Made by a program: the position numbers and the translations under genes. Under the pieces are notes generated by a model that ran no database searches, was not told the origin of the DNA, and worked only from the letters and a program-made list of their open reading frames with translations. From contig NZ_JAVDQI010000001.1 in assembly GCF_031454185.1 (NCBI RefSeq), positions 372,001 through 436,000 on the forward strand: a stretch of DNA of 64,000 nt, read 5' to 3'. Positions within the stretch are counted from its first letter, which is position 1. Each line of letters opens with the position of its first letter. This document shows positions 8,078 through 16,632 of this stretch, piece by piece. The stretch comes from Methanococcoides alaskense. GTDB lineage: Archaea; Halobacteriota; Methanosarcinia; Methanosarcinales; Methanosarcinaceae.

Positions 8078-10074
8078 TAGAAGACCTCCATGATCAGCTT
8101 GACCAATATTACCAGTAGTCCGACTCCTGCAACAACTGCTGCTGCATAATCCTGTATAACTCCGGTCTGGAATTTCCTGAGGGAGTCTCCTGCCTCAATA
8201 AGGAAGGTACTGGTTCCGTTGACAAGCCAATCCAGCATCTTGTCTGAATAGAAGCTTGCAAGTGCAAGACCTTCATAGATGATCTTTACGGAAAAGATCT
8301 CAACAAATATCTGATGCTGATAATATCTGTTATAGAGCAACTTGTAAACAGGATTTTCACTTGATACGATCCTGCTCATGTCAATGACCCTCTTGTTGTA
8401 GATCAGATAAGCGATCACAAGACCTGCAACTGCTACGATCAGAGGCATCCAGAGGATAAGAAGTGGTTCATGCCCATGAGGACCAAGATGATAGCCACCG
8501 AGTTCTGCAAGTGCATTCATATCAAGATGTTCAAAGTTCGATTCAATGAACTTCATGAACGTACCTCTAGTGAGTGCACCGAAGATCACAGCGAGGACAC
8601 CAAGTATCGCCAATGGAATTGTCATTGATGATGGGGACTCGTGGCCGCCATAATCGGTCCTTGGTTTTCCTGTAAAGGTCATGAAGATCAACCTGAAGAT
8701 ATACAGGGAGGTCAGGAATGCTGCTGTTATAGCGAACAGGTATGGCATCCAATTACCGGTCTCTGTTGCGAACACGTATGCATATTCGATTATCGGATCC
8801 TTACTGAGGAAACCACTGAAACCAATGCTGGTGCCAGGAATACCAAAACCTGCCAATGCAAGTGCTGCTGCGGTCATTGTAGCGAATGTTATAGGCATTA
8901 CTTTACCTACACCACCAAGCTGCCTCATGTCATGCGTACCTACAGCGTGAATAACACTTCCTGCACAGAGGAAGAGCAATGCCTTGAAGAATGCATGGTT
9001 GATGAGGTGGAACATTGAAACTCCAACAGCCTCTGCACCAATAACTGCACCAAGACCAAGACCAAGCACCATGTAACCAAGCTGGCTGATAGTCGAGAAA
9101 GCAAGAACTCTCTTAAGATCGTTCATTACTATACCCATTGTTGCTGCGAACAGTGCAGTGAAAGCACCGAGCATTGCAACGACCATCAAAGTACCAGGTG
9201 CTGCAAGGAACATTGGGAACGTACGTGCTACAAGATAGACACCAGCTGTAACCATTGTTGCTGCGTGGATAAGTGCTGAAACGGTAGTTGGACCTTCCAT
9301 TGCATCAGGAAGCCACACATGTAGTGGGAACTGACCTGACTTACCAACCGCACCACCGAAGAACAACAGTGTTACAATGGTCAAATGACTTACTTCCATA
9401 CCAAGGATCGTTGAGTTGATCGCAACGAGTTCAGGTATGAACTTGAATATCTCTTCGAACTGAAGGAGATAAACGCCTTCTGGAAGCTTGCCTTCGAGTA
9501 TTGCAAATATGTCTGCGAAAAGCAGAACGATACCTGCAAGGAACATGACATCTCCGATCCTGGTGGTCAAAAACGCCTTCTTTGCTGCTGAAGCAGCTCC
9601 AGGCTTGTGGAACCAGAATCCGATAAGCAGGTATGAGCTAAGACCAACAAGTTCCCAGCAAACGAACAGCTGAAGAATGTTGTCTGAAAGGATAAGACCA
9701 AGCATAGCTGCTGTGAAAAGTGCGGTCTCTGCAAAGTAACGTGGCTTTGCAGGGTCATGTGACATGTAACCCACAGCATAGATGTGGATGAGCAAGCTCA
9801 CAAAAGAGACCATTGAAAGCATTACCGCTGCAAGCGGATCGATCAATATTCCGAGATTGAGTATTGCAAACCAGTGAACAGATTGTGTTACAACATGTCC
9901 GGGGTTAGCTAACAGACCTGCTGTGATCGAAAGAGAGATCACACAGGATATCGCGATTGCAATGATCGGAATAATTGCACCACCGGATGGCAACTTCTTC
10001 CCAAGGAAAAAAGTCAGCACAAAGGCGAGTGCAGGGAGTAGTGGTATTAAAAATGCAAGATTTTCCATTGCCAT
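8077..10074 (-). CDS. fpoL: F420H2 dehydrogenase subunit FpoL (NuoL-like)
   Basis: This is the largest membrane subunit, about 665 residues. It shows the NuoL pattern LFVCWELVGLSSYLLIGFW, GKSGQFPLHVWLPDAMEGPTTVSALIHAATMV and DLKRVLAFSTISQLGYM, then a long C-terminal extension (lateral helix and last TM). It works as the distal proton channel. The frame is open from a GTG at 10083. The ATG at 10074 is preferred because a Shine-Dalgarno GAGGTG lies at a good distance before it, and 10068 is also possible. The gene is tightly packed against fpoK. Confidence 0.95.
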   Translation of the reverse strand: MAMENLAFLIPLLPALAFVLTFFLGKKLPSGGAIIPIIAIAISCVISLSITAGLLANPGHVVTQSVHWFAILNLGILIDPLAAVMLSMVSFVSLLIHIYAVGYMSHDPAKPRYFAETALFTAAMLGLILSDNILQLFVCWELVGLSSYLLIGFWFHKPGAASAAKKAFLTTRIGDVMFLAGIVLLFADIFAILEGKLPEGVYLLQFEEIFKFIPELVAINSTILGMEVSHLTIVTLLFFGGAVGKSGQFPLHVWLPDAMEGPTTVSALIHAATMVTAGVYLVARTFPMFLAAPGTLMVVAMLGAFTALFAATMGIVMNDLKRVLAFSTISQLGYMVLGLGLGAVIGAEAVGVSMFHLINHAFFKALLFLCAGSVIHAVGTHDMRQLGGVGKVMPITFATMTAAALALAGFGIPGTSIGFSGFLSKDPIIEYAYVFATETGNWMPYLFAITAAFLTSLYIFRLIFMTFTGKPRTDYGGHESPSSMTIPLAILGVLAVIFGALTRGTFMKFIESNFEHLDMNALAELGGYHLGPHGHEPLLILWMPLIVAVAGLVIAYLIYNKRVIDMSRIVSSENPVYKLLYNRYYQHQIFVEIFSVKIIYEGLALASFYSDKMLDWLVNGTSTFLIEAGDSLRKFQTGVIQDYAAAVVAGVGLLVILVKLIMEVF

Positions 10075-10076
10075 TT

Positions 10077-10379
10077 TTACCACCTCAATATGTTAAGTTT
10101 ATCAACATCTATCATATCTCGCATCCTGTAAATTGACATGAGTATTGCAAATCCAATAGCTGCTTCTGCTGCAGCGAGTGCAATAGAGAACAGAGCAAAT
10201 ACCTGTCCCGTCATATCATCGTTGTAACTTGAGAAGGCAACAAGATTAATGTTTGCGGAGTTTAACATAAGTTCCACGCACATCAGCATCCTGATACCGT
10301 TCTTATGAGTCATCAAACCATAGAGCCCTATGGAGAACACGATAGCTGAAAGAGCCAGATACCAATTCAATGGGATCAT
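10077..10379 (-). CDS. fpoK: F420H2 dehydrogenase subunit FpoK (NuoK-like)
   Basis: This 100-residue protein with three membrane helices matches NuoK: GLYGLMTHKNGIRMLMCVELMLNSANINLVAF includes the two membrane glutamate/asparagine positions of the family, and the C-terminus carries ALAAAEAAIGFAILM. It lies between fpoJ and fpoL, overlapping the fpoJ(C) stop by one base. It forms part of the central proton-translocating axis. Confidence 0.95.
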   Translation of the reverse strand: MIPLNWYLALSAIVFSIGLYGLMTHKNGIRMLMCVELMLNSANINLVAFSSYNDDMTGQVFALFSIALAAAEAAIGFAILMSIYRMRDMIDVDKLNILRW

Positions 10380-10729
10380 CAGTTATCATCTCCTTTTGCC
10401 ATGTAGATTGCACCGATCAATGAAGAGAGCAATACTATGGAAAGTATCTCAAATGGAACTACAAAGTCTGTGAATATCAATACACCCAGTGCTTTGATGT
10501 TACTTTGATCAGCAATATTCTGTGGAAGCTGGTCCACCGTTGTCCATCCAGTACCATATAATGATACAAAGATCACCGCAAGGAACAGAGCCGCGATGGT
10601 TAACCTGAACATCGTATCAAGGACCCCTCTCAAAGAAGGTGCCTCTATGTCCAGCAACTTTATTATCTGTTTCTTAGGATGGAACTGATGAATGAATGAA
10701 TCCAAAATTGTTGGACGATCATTAGTCAT
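10379..10729 (-). CDS. fpoJ: F420H2 dehydrogenase FpoJ, C-terminal part (split NuoJ)
   Basis: About 116 residues correspond to the second half of NuoJ: a hydrophilic N-terminal stretch, one helix (TIAALFLAVIFVSLYGTGW), then NIKALGVLIFTDFVVPFEILSIVLLSSLIGAIYMAKGD, the conserved NuoJ C-terminal helices with LLSS-IGA--LAK. NuoJ is known to be split into two genes in Methanosarcina, and the same arrangement is present here. The ATG at 10729 overlaps the upstream half by 8 bp. A GTG nine bases earlier is an alternative start. Confidence 0.92.
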   Translation of the reverse strand: MTNDRPTILDSFIHQFHPKKQIIKLLDIEAPSLRGVLDTMFRLTIAALFLAVIFVSLYGTGWTTVDQLPQNIADQSNIKALGVLIFTDFVVPFEILSIVLLSSLIGAIYMAKGDDN

Positions 10730-10991
10730 TGTTCTCACGCCCCATTGTTTTCTTAGTCAGCATCACTGCGAACAGTATCAGAACTCCAATTGCTCCTACA
10801 TACACAAGGATCTGGACAACACCCAAAAACTGTGCATTCAGCATTATGTAAACAGCGGCTACTGTGAACATAGAGATGATCAATGCAAGTGCTGCACGGA
10901 CTATATCCCTTGTTACTACTGAAAGGATCGCAAATGAGATCAGTACAAGAGCAACGATCAAGAAAATGATGCCTTCGATTATACCTACCAT
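10722..10991 (-). CDS. fpoJ: F420H2 dehydrogenase FpoJ, N-terminal part (split NuoJ)
   Basis: About 89 residues with three hydrophobic helices match the first half of NuoJ (VTRDIVRAALALIISMFTVAAVYIMLNAQFLGVVQILVYVGAIGVLILFAVMLT). The QFLG--QILVYVGAI--LILFAVML signature is unmistakable. The frame is open from an ATG at 11003, inside the end of fpoI. The ATG at 10991 has a Shine-Dalgarno GGTGAG 5 nt upstream and is preferred. It overlaps the C-terminal half, which implies equal synthesis of the two halves. Confidence 0.92.
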   Translation of the reverse strand: MVGIIEGIIFLIVALVLISFAILSVVTRDIVRAALALIISMFTVAAVYIMLNAQFLGVVQILVYVGAIGVLILFAVMLTKKTMGRENND

Positions 10992-10992
10992 T

Positions 10993-11400
10993 TCACTCAC
11001 CATTCTCCCCTACCGGAGTTTCACGTGCTAACATGTCCGGAGTGTACAATAATTCTTCATGGGTCAATCTGATCACACCGGTTGTGTAGACCTTTGTGCT
11101 TGAAAGCGCATCCTGTGGACACTGATCGATACAAAGACCACAGAACATACAGTGGCTAATATCGATAGCAGGGAACCATCTTGTTTTGTCACTGTCTTTG
11201 CTTACCCTTGCCCTTACGATCTTGATCGCACTGTTGGGGCAGGTGTTTGCACAAATACCACAGCCTATACACTTACTTTTATCAAGTTTTTGAAGCCCTC
11301 TGAACCTGTCAGGTAATTCGGTGGGCACCTCAGGATACCTTCTGGTAATAGGGGGCTTGTAGATATTTTTAACAGCTCTAACAATATTTTTCAATACCAT
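10993..11400 (-). CDS. fpoI: F420H2 dehydrogenase iron-sulfur subunit FpoI (NuoI-like)
   Basis: The protein has 135 residues and two [4Fe-4S] motifs, CIGCGICANTCP and CMFCGLCIDQCP, in the spacing of NuoI. The N-terminus has the amphipathic membrane-facing helix and the YPE-P-ELPDRFRG sequence typical of NuoI. It passes electrons from the FpoF-side input toward the N2-type cluster in FpoB. The gene sits between fpoH and fpoJ as in Methanosarcina. Confidence 0.96.
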   Translation of the reverse strand: MVLKNIVRAVKNIYKPPITRRYPEVPTELPDRFRGLQKLDKSKCIGCGICANTCPNSAIKIVRARVSKDSDKTRWFPAIDISHCMFCGLCIDQCPQDALSSTKVYTTGVIRLTHEELLYTPDMLARETPVGENGE

Positions 11401-11404
11401 GGTA

Positions 11405-12439
11405 TCACATTCCCAGGTAAATACCCAGCATTATTGCCCATCCAAGGTTCAATAATGAAAGTGGGAGAAGTCTTTTCCAGCTCAGGTCAACAACCTGATC
11501 GATCCTGAACCTTGGAACAGCCCATCTAAGCATGATGATGGTCAGTATAACAAGAGCAACCTTCAACAGATAGAACAATGTTGGAAGGAAGATTCCAAGT
11601 ATCGTGACATTTGTCAGGAATGAAGGGAGGTTCCAGCCACCGAGGAACAAGAGTACAACAAGCATTGAACCAAGAATAAGGTGAATATATTCAGCAAAGA
11701 AACCAAGACCGAATCTCATACCTGTGTATTCTGTGATCCATCCTGCGACCAGTTCTTCTTCAGATTCGTTCTGATCGAACGGAAGACGACCCATATCGGC
11801 CATCAATGCAATAAAGAACACGATGAATCCGAGAGGCTGAAGGAATATGAACCAGATCGGGCTCTGTGCCTGTGCTATCTCGATAATGTTCAATGAACCT
11901 ACCATGATCGCTACACTTACTATAGTGATACCGAGTGGAACTTCATATCCGATCATCCTTGCAAAGTTCCTGAAAGCACCAAGAAGTGAATACTTGTTGT
12001 TGGAACTGTATGCATACATGAAAGCACCGATAATAGAGATCGAAGACACTGCTTCAATATAAAGAATACTTATATCCATTTCCGTACCCACGATCGGATA
12101 CTCGACACCATTGACAAAGACTGCACCGAATGGAATTGCCACAAGCATCAGGAACACTGAACCCATGAGCACGATAGGTGCTGATACGAACAGTAAACGG
12201 TCTGCCTTTGACGGAATAAGATCTTCTTTGGTCATCAACTTGATAGCATCGGCCACAAGCTGGAACATACCGAAAGGACCTACATATTTAGGGCCAAGCC
12301 TGAACTGAATATCGCCTGATAGTTTACGTTCGAACCAGACAACTACCATTGCGCCGCCGAAAACTACACCGATCAGACAAAGACCGATCAGAGTACGAAC
12401 CCAGGGGTTGAAAAGAATATCTATAACTTCTGAAGACAT
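11405..12439 (-). CDS. fpoH: F420H2 dehydrogenase subunit FpoH (NuoH-like)
   Basis: About 344 residues with eight membrane helices match NuoH, the quinone-channel subunit. Seen motifs are WFERKLSGDIQFRLGPKYVGPFG near the N-terminus, DMGRLPFDQNESEEELVAGW-TEYTGMRFG in the middle, and RWAVPRFRIDQVVDLSWKRLLPL near the end. In methanogens the electron acceptor is methanophenazine. The frame is open from a GTG at 12448, but a Shine-Dalgarno GGTGATC just upstream points to ATG 12439 (or 12442). The gene follows fpoD closely. Confidence 0.95.
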   Translation of the reverse strand: MSSEVIDILFNPWVRTLIGLCLIGVVFGGAMVVVWFERKLSGDIQFRLGPKYVGPFGMFQLVADAIKLMTKEDLIPSKADRLLFVSAPIVLMGSVFLMLVAIPFGAVFVNGVEYPIVGTEMDISILYIEAVSSISIIGAFMYAYSSNNKYSLLGAFRNFARMIGYEVPLGITIVSVAIMVGSLNIIEIAQAQSPIWFIFLQPLGFIVFFIALMADMGRLPFDQNESEEELVAGWITEYTGMRFGLGFFAEYIHLILGSMLVVLLFLGGWNLPSFLTNVTILGIFLPTLFYLLKVALVILTIIMLRWAVPRFRIDQVVDLSWKRLLPLSLLNLGWAIMLGIYLGM

Positions 12440-12444
12440 CATGA

Positions 12445-13569
12445 TCACCTGTCCGCCTCACTCGTACATCCGTCCATACTCCCTGCAATTGCAGCCACAT
12501 CGGCAATAGTAGTGCCTTTGATCAGTGGAGGCAATGCCTGCATTGTTGGAAATACCGGTCCCCTTATCTTTACACGATATGGTTTGTCTGAACCATCTGA
12601 TACCATATAGAATCCCATTTCTCCACGTGGATCTTCTACCCTGTGGAAAACCTCTCCTTCAGGAACCCTCATCACAGGTGTCCTTACACCGTATAATGAG
12701 TCCTCGAAGAAGATAGGGCCGCTTGGCATCTGGTCAAGACATTGTTCTATTATGTACATGGCCTCTAGCATTTCTTCGAGCCTCACATTGATACGGGCTG
12801 CGATGTCGCCGTCAGTAGCTGTACATACTTTGAAATCAAGGTCCTTGTAAACAAGATAAGGTTCATCTTTCCTTATATCGAAAGGAACACCTGTTGCACG
12901 AAGTGCCGGTCCTGATACCCCAAGGTCCCTTGCGGTCTTTGAATCAAGAATACCAACACCGAAACAACGTAACTTGTAGATCTCATCATGGTTGAACAGC
13001 TTATCATAATCTGCTATCTGTTCCCTGAGACTTGCAAATACGGCTACAGATTTTTCCTTGAATCCTTCAGGAAGATCGTCACGTACACCGCCAAACCTGA
13101 GGAATGTGTGTGTGATACGTGCTCCTGTCACCATGTCCATCAAAGAGAGAATTTCTTCCCTTTCCTTGATAGTATACATGAACATTGATACGAAACCAAT
13201 GAACTCACCGAACTCACCCATTCCAAGAAGGTGGCTCTGTAATCTTGACAGTTCTTCAACAATAACCCTGATATACTGGGATTTTTCAGGAACTTCAATG
13301 TCTGCAAGTTTTTCAACAGCACCGACATAAGCCTCTTCGTTTGTCATTGCTGTAAGATAGCAAATTCTGTCAACGATAGGTATGCCTTGAAGGTACGTTT
13401 TGTTTTCTAAGATCTTTTCAATACCCTTGTGAATAAATCCCAACTCGATATCACCATCGACCACGGTTTCACCTTTAAGTTTCAGGTTTAACCTAAATGG
13501 TCCTGGTTGCATCGGATGTTGAGGTCCAAGGTGAACGATCATTTCTGATGGGCCAACTGTTTCATCCAT
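12445..13569 (-). CDS. fpoD: F420H2 dehydrogenase subunit FpoD (NuoD-like)
   Basis: This 374-residue protein matches the 49-kDa/NuoD subunit: MIVHLGPQHPMQPGPFRLNLKLKGE at the N-terminus, HKGIEKILENKTYLQGIPIVDRICYLTAM, and PRGEMGFYMVSDGSDKPYRVKIRGP-FP-MQALPPLIKGTTIADVAAIAGSMD at the C-terminus. NuoD forms the quinone-reduction site with NuoB and NuoH, and here the substrate is methanophenazine. The length is close to that of Methanosarcina FpoD. Confidence 0.96.
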   Translation of the reverse strand: MDETVGPSEMIVHLGPQHPMQPGPFRLNLKLKGETVVDGDIELGFIHKGIEKILENKTYLQGIPIVDRICYLTAMTNEEAYVGAVEKLADIEVPEKSQYIRVIVEELSRLQSHLLGMGEFGEFIGFVSMFMYTIKEREEILSLMDMVTGARITHTFLRFGGVRDDLPEGFKEKSVAVFASLREQIADYDKLFNHDEIYKLRCFGVGILDSKTARDLGVSGPALRATGVPFDIRKDEPYLVYKDLDFKVCTATDGDIAARINVRLEEMLEAMYIIEQCLDQMPSGPIFFEDSLYGVRTPVMRVPEGEVFHRVEDPRGEMGFYMVSDGSDKPYRVKIRGPVFPTMQALPPLIKGTTIADVAAIAGSMDGCTSEADR

Positions 13570-13579
13570 ATTTATACCC

Positions 13580-14056
13580 TCACACCAAATTTCTAGCAGT
13601 TCTGTTCGGGAAGCCTTCGTAATCCTTTCTCAAAGGCCAATCTCCCATCAATTCATCTGGAAGGACCAGAGGTTTGAGGTCGGGGTGATTGTTAAATTTA
13701 ACACCGAACAGTTCGTATGTTTCTCTTTCATACCAATTTGCATTCCAATGAACAGGAACAATAGACTCGATCTCCGGAGCATCACGAGGAAGTTTAACTT
13801 TGATGGTCATTAGAACAGAATGGTCATATGAACCAATATGATAGACAACCACGATCTCGTTCCTTTTAGGATAATCTACAGCAGTCTCGCTTGAGAGATG
13901 ATCAAATAAAAGTTCATCTTTCATGTACTGGCAGACTTCCACGATCTTTTCCGGTTCCAGATAAGCAGAGACTCTGATATCAGAATCCACTTTTGCATCC
14001 ACGAGGGAATCCTGGAACTTATTAACCAATGAATCAATAATGGTTTTTGCATCCAT
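13580..14056 (-). CDS. fpoC: F420H2 dehydrogenase subunit FpoC (NuoC-like)
   Basis: The 158-residue protein matches NuoC (30-kDa subunit): the family block WNANWYERETYELFGVKFNNHPDLKPLVLPDELMGDWPLRKDYEGFP is nearly complete. It is a peripheral-arm structural subunit that contacts FpoD and FpoB. A GAGGTGATC Shine-Dalgarno precedes the ATG. It is a separate gene here, unlike the NuoCD fusion of some bacteria. Confidence 0.96.
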   Translation of the reverse strand: MDAKTIIDSLVNKFQDSLVDAKVDSDIRVSAYLEPEKIVEVCQYMKDELLFDHLSSETAVDYPKRNEIVVVYHIGSYDHSVLMTIKVKLPRDAPEIESIVPVHWNANWYERETYELFGVKFNNHPDLKPLVLPDELMGDWPLRKDYEGFPNRTARNLV

Positions 14057-14065
14057 GTGATCACC

Positions 14066-14620
14066 TCAATAATCCGTCCCACGGTCCTTTTTAGCCATGA
14101 TCTTCTTCTGAAGCTCAATGAATCCCTGAAGCAGGGCTTCTGGCCTTGGCGGACATCCTGGAATAAAAACATCTATAGGGAACATTTTATCGATGTTCTG
14201 CACTGTGCTGTAAGATTCATAGAAAGGACCACCACTAATAGAGCAGTCACCCATGCAAATTACCCACTTTGGTGCAGCCATCTGTTCCCAGAGCGTATTA
14301 AGAGCAGGAAGGTATTTCTTTGTCACATATCCACTAATGATCATGACATCTGCAGCCCTTGGAGAATTACGTGGTATAATACCGAACCTGTCAGTATCAT
14401 AGTGTGCACAACCTGTAGCGATCATTTCCACACCACAGCAACCCATTGGCTGAGTCAGGAACCACAAAGAGTTCTTCCTACCCCAGTTAATTACATCCTG
14501 AGCTTTTGTCTTTTTCAAGAATTCAGTGATAGCTATGGAAGTGGTGGTGATTACACCGGGGATCTCTTCCACATGCCCCTCCTGATTCTCGACTGTTTCG
14601 TTATCGTTTAATTCATCCAT
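14066..14620 (-). CDS. fpoB: F420H2 dehydrogenase subunit FpoB (NuoB-like)
   Basis: The 184-residue protein matches NuoB, the carrier of the terminal [4Fe-4S] cluster. The ligands are visible in LTQPMGCCGVEMIATG (tandem Cys), VICMGDCSISGG and VFIPGCPPRPEALLQG. The order and sequence are canonical. The start lies inside the end of fpoA with a 13-bp overlap. Confidence 0.97.
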   Translation of the reverse strand: MDELNDNETVENQEGHVEEIPGVITTTSIAITEFLKKTKAQDVINWGRKNSLWFLTQPMGCCGVEMIATGCAHYDTDRFGIIPRNSPRAADVMIISGYVTKKYLPALNTLWEQMAAPKWVICMGDCSISGGPFYESYSTVQNIDKMFPIDVFIPGCPPRPEALLQGFIELQKKIMAKKDRGTDY

Positions 14621-15003
14621 TTAAGAGCACCCTTCTTCCATAAGTATGCATATCCGAACAACAGAACAAAAATGAAGATAAGCATCTCAACGATCGCTGT
14701 TACCATATCGACAGAGGTACCCTGATAGATCATTGCCCATGGGTACAGGAAAAGAACTTCGATATCGAACAGAACAAATGCTATCGCATAAAGATAATAC
14801 TCAACATTGAACTGTATTCGCGCATCTCCTAACGGATCTGAACCACATTCATAGGTCGTGTATTTGTTAGGTGATTTGCTTCTGGGGCTTACCAACTTAA
14901 CCATAGCCATCGTTGCCGGAGGCATCAGAAGCGAAACAACAAGAAACACAGCAACCGGAATGTAACTATTGATAATACTGCTACTATCGATTATTACTGA
15001 CAT
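14608..15003 (-). CDS. fpoA: F420H2 dehydrogenase subunit FpoA (NuoA-like)
   Basis: This 131-residue protein with three membrane helices is the first gene of the operon and matches NuoA: SPRSKSPNKYTTYECGSDPLGDARIQFNVEYYLYAIAFVLFDIEVLFLYPWA contains the YECG-P and FDIE--FLYPWA signatures. A Shine-Dalgarno AGGTGA (complement of 15010-15015) lies 6 nt before the ATG. It anchors the quinone-site region together with FpoH. Confidence 0.96.
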   Translation of the reverse strand: MSVIIDSSSIINSYIPVAVFLVVSLLMPPATMAMVKLVSPRSKSPNKYTTYECGSDPLGDARIQFNVEYYLYAIAFVLFDIEVLFLYPWAMIYQGTSVDMVTAIVEMLIFIFVLLFGYAYLWKKGALKWMN

Positions 15004-15009
15004 GATGAA

Positions 15010-15053
15010 TCACCTGAAGATTAATAATCGTAGATATAGTAGTCTCTATATAA
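15010..15053 (-). promoter_or_regulatory. fpoA: Probable fpo operon promoter and RBS
   Basis: On the minus strand, GGAAATAGTTATATAGAG carries a purine-rich BRE-like stretch followed by the TATA box TTATATA (complement of 15047-15053). Transcription would start about 25 nt further on, near 15023-15026, leaving a leader of about 20 nt with AGGTGA placed before fpoA. No other strong TATA-like element lies in the 240-bp gap. Confidence 0.6.
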
Positions 15054-15247
15054 CTATTTCCAAAAAACACACATACATAACAAAAGATGACTAAATATTA
15101 ACAGGAGAAGAATAGAAGGACTGTGTGGATTTTGAATAGAAATTTAGCAGAAAAACGCATATTTAAGCTTATTAAAAGTACCAAAAGTACGTATTCAGTA
15201 AAATTTAAAAAAGTCAAAGAAAGCAGAATATACCTGCTTTACAAATA

Positions 15248-15754
15248 TCAGATCATCTTTGGAGAGTAATACTTCTTGACCATTTCGCCACAATTGGAAC
15301 AAGTTATCACAAGCCACTCCCCCACTTCTTCAGTTTCATACTTATCAAAGATCGAGGAATCACAGCTCGGACAGGTATAATATTCCCTGAAATAATAATG
15401 ATAGAACTGTGGCGTCTTCTCAAGCCAATCAAGCACCTCATGCATTCGTTCAAAATAACGCTGCTTTGAGGGCATCTTACTCTCATTAAGAGCATCATCT
15501 GCGCGTTCAGAAGCATCTACAGTATACTTGTGTGATTTAGAGAGGATCTTCTTGTAATCACTCACATATCGACTGGTATTATCAAGATAGTGCAGATAGC
15601 CTTCATGCGCCTTCGGTTTTGTAGCATCACTCACCGTTTTCATGAAATACTCGCTCATCACATCTTCCATGATGTCGGCACAGGAGGTACAGATATTATA
15701 GCCCTCATATTGCTTGAAATCCTGATCATCTCCACAGATCACGCATTTTTCCAT
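15248..15754 (-). CDS. Uncharacterised protein with two zinc ribbons
   Basis: I do not recognise this 168-residue protein. It opens with a treble-clef/zinc-ribbon-like CVICGDDQDF...CTSC, has a helical middle rich in charged and aromatic residues (residues ~45-120), and ends with a second metal site, CPSC...CSNC. The two Cys4 sites suggest a small nucleic-acid- or protein-binding factor. The gene to its upstream side (15777-16223) is 22 bp away on the same strand, so the two probably share a transcript. It lies beyond the fpo promoter and is not part of the fpo operon. Confidence 0.7.
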   Translation of the reverse strand: MEKCVICGDDQDFKQYEGYNICTSCADIMEDVMSEYFMKTVSDATKPKAHEGYLHYLDNTSRYVSDYKKILSKSHKYTVDASERADDALNESKMPSKQRYFERMHEVLDWLEKTPQFYHYYFREYYTCPSCDSSIFDKYETEEVGEWLVITCSNCGEMVKKYYSPKMI

Positions 15755-15776
15755 TTAAAGGCCCCCTTGGATCAGT

Positions 15777-16223
15777 TCATTTTACAAGCATAGGTTTCAT
15801 AGCTTCCCTTGTGAACATGATAGGGAAGACATTCAGTACACCAAGCAGGTCCCCTGCCCTAACCTTTCCGGACTCCTGTCCGAATACATATGCATGATTG
15901 ATGGTACGCGGGCTTTCAACAAGGCAATTCCCTTCCTTTGAAGAGACCTTCAGAACGGAAGCAACTGCATGATAAGTGAACGCACATGGAATTGCAAGTG
16001 TGTCAGCATCCAATATGACTTCCTTAATTGCGATCTTCTTATATTCGCCAGCACGAAGTTCCAGGTCCTCATTAGATATTACCATCTTCCACTTTGCGCG
16101 GGTGGCGATAGTAAATTCATAAGGCGCAGCCTTGAACTTTTTCGAAACCATTTCACCGTCTTTACGAGCTACTACTTGGATAGTTTCCGTGGACATGTAT
16201 ATCACCAAAGTATAATCAGACAT
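15777..16223 (-). CDS. DUF22-like protein
   Basis: This 148-residue soluble protein has an all-beta look. It resembles, from memory, the archaeal DUF22 family found in methanogens, which has no assigned biochemical function (phrases such as AIKEVILDADTLAIPCAFTYHAVASVLKV and GKVRAGDLLGVLNVFP). The domain probably binds something through a beta-barrel, but that is only a guess from composition. It is followed 22 bp later by the double zinc-ribbon protein and is divergent from the ferredoxin-oxidoreductase pair. Confidence 0.65.
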   Translation of the reverse strand: MSDYTLVIYMSTETIQVVARKDGEMVSKKFKAAPYEFTIATRAKWKMVISNEDLELRAGEYKKIAIKEVILDADTLAIPCAFTYHAVASVLKVSSKEGNCLVESPRTINHAYVFGQESGKVRAGDLLGVLNVFPIMFTREAMKPMLVK

Positions 16224-16470
16224 ATTACTATAAAAGGATTGTCATTATTGATAATGATAATTAGAGTACATTGCTAAATACAAAACAGAACAACAAAAGA
16301 ACTATACTCCCACACATAATAGTACAATAAAGATAGAACGCATCAGTATTAATACATTGCTTATATTACCAGACGCACATAAGATAAATATAGGGATCAC
16401 ACTTCCGTAAATTAGAACAAAATACTTTTACTATTAAGGAACTAAAAGAACTCCAACTCGAGGAAGATTC

Positions 16471-16632
16471 ATGAAGATCAACGACAACTGTGTTGGATGC
16501 GGCCAATGTACAGCATTTTGCAAAATAGATGCAATCATCGTAAAAAGTAAGGCACACATCACCGATGCATGTGTAAATTGTGGCGTATGTGCAACATATT
16601 GCCCCATGAAAGCGATTGAGGCAGATGAATGA
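16471..16632 (+). CDS. Small 2[4Fe-4S] ferredoxin
   Basis: This 53-residue ferredoxin, MKINDNCVGCGQCTAFCK... with CVNCGVCATYCP, has cysteine spacings of C-x2-C-x2-C-x3-C twice, so it should carry two [4Fe-4S] clusters. In the first motif the usual proline after the fourth cysteine is replaced by Lys. A GAGGAAG Shine-Dalgarno precedes the ATG. The stop codon overlaps the start of the next gene by 4 bp (ATGA), so the ferredoxin is almost certainly the electron donor or acceptor of the flavoprotein that follows. Confidence 0.9.
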   Translation: MKINDNCVGCGQCTAFCKIDAIIVKSKAHITDACVNCGVCATYCPMKAIEADE

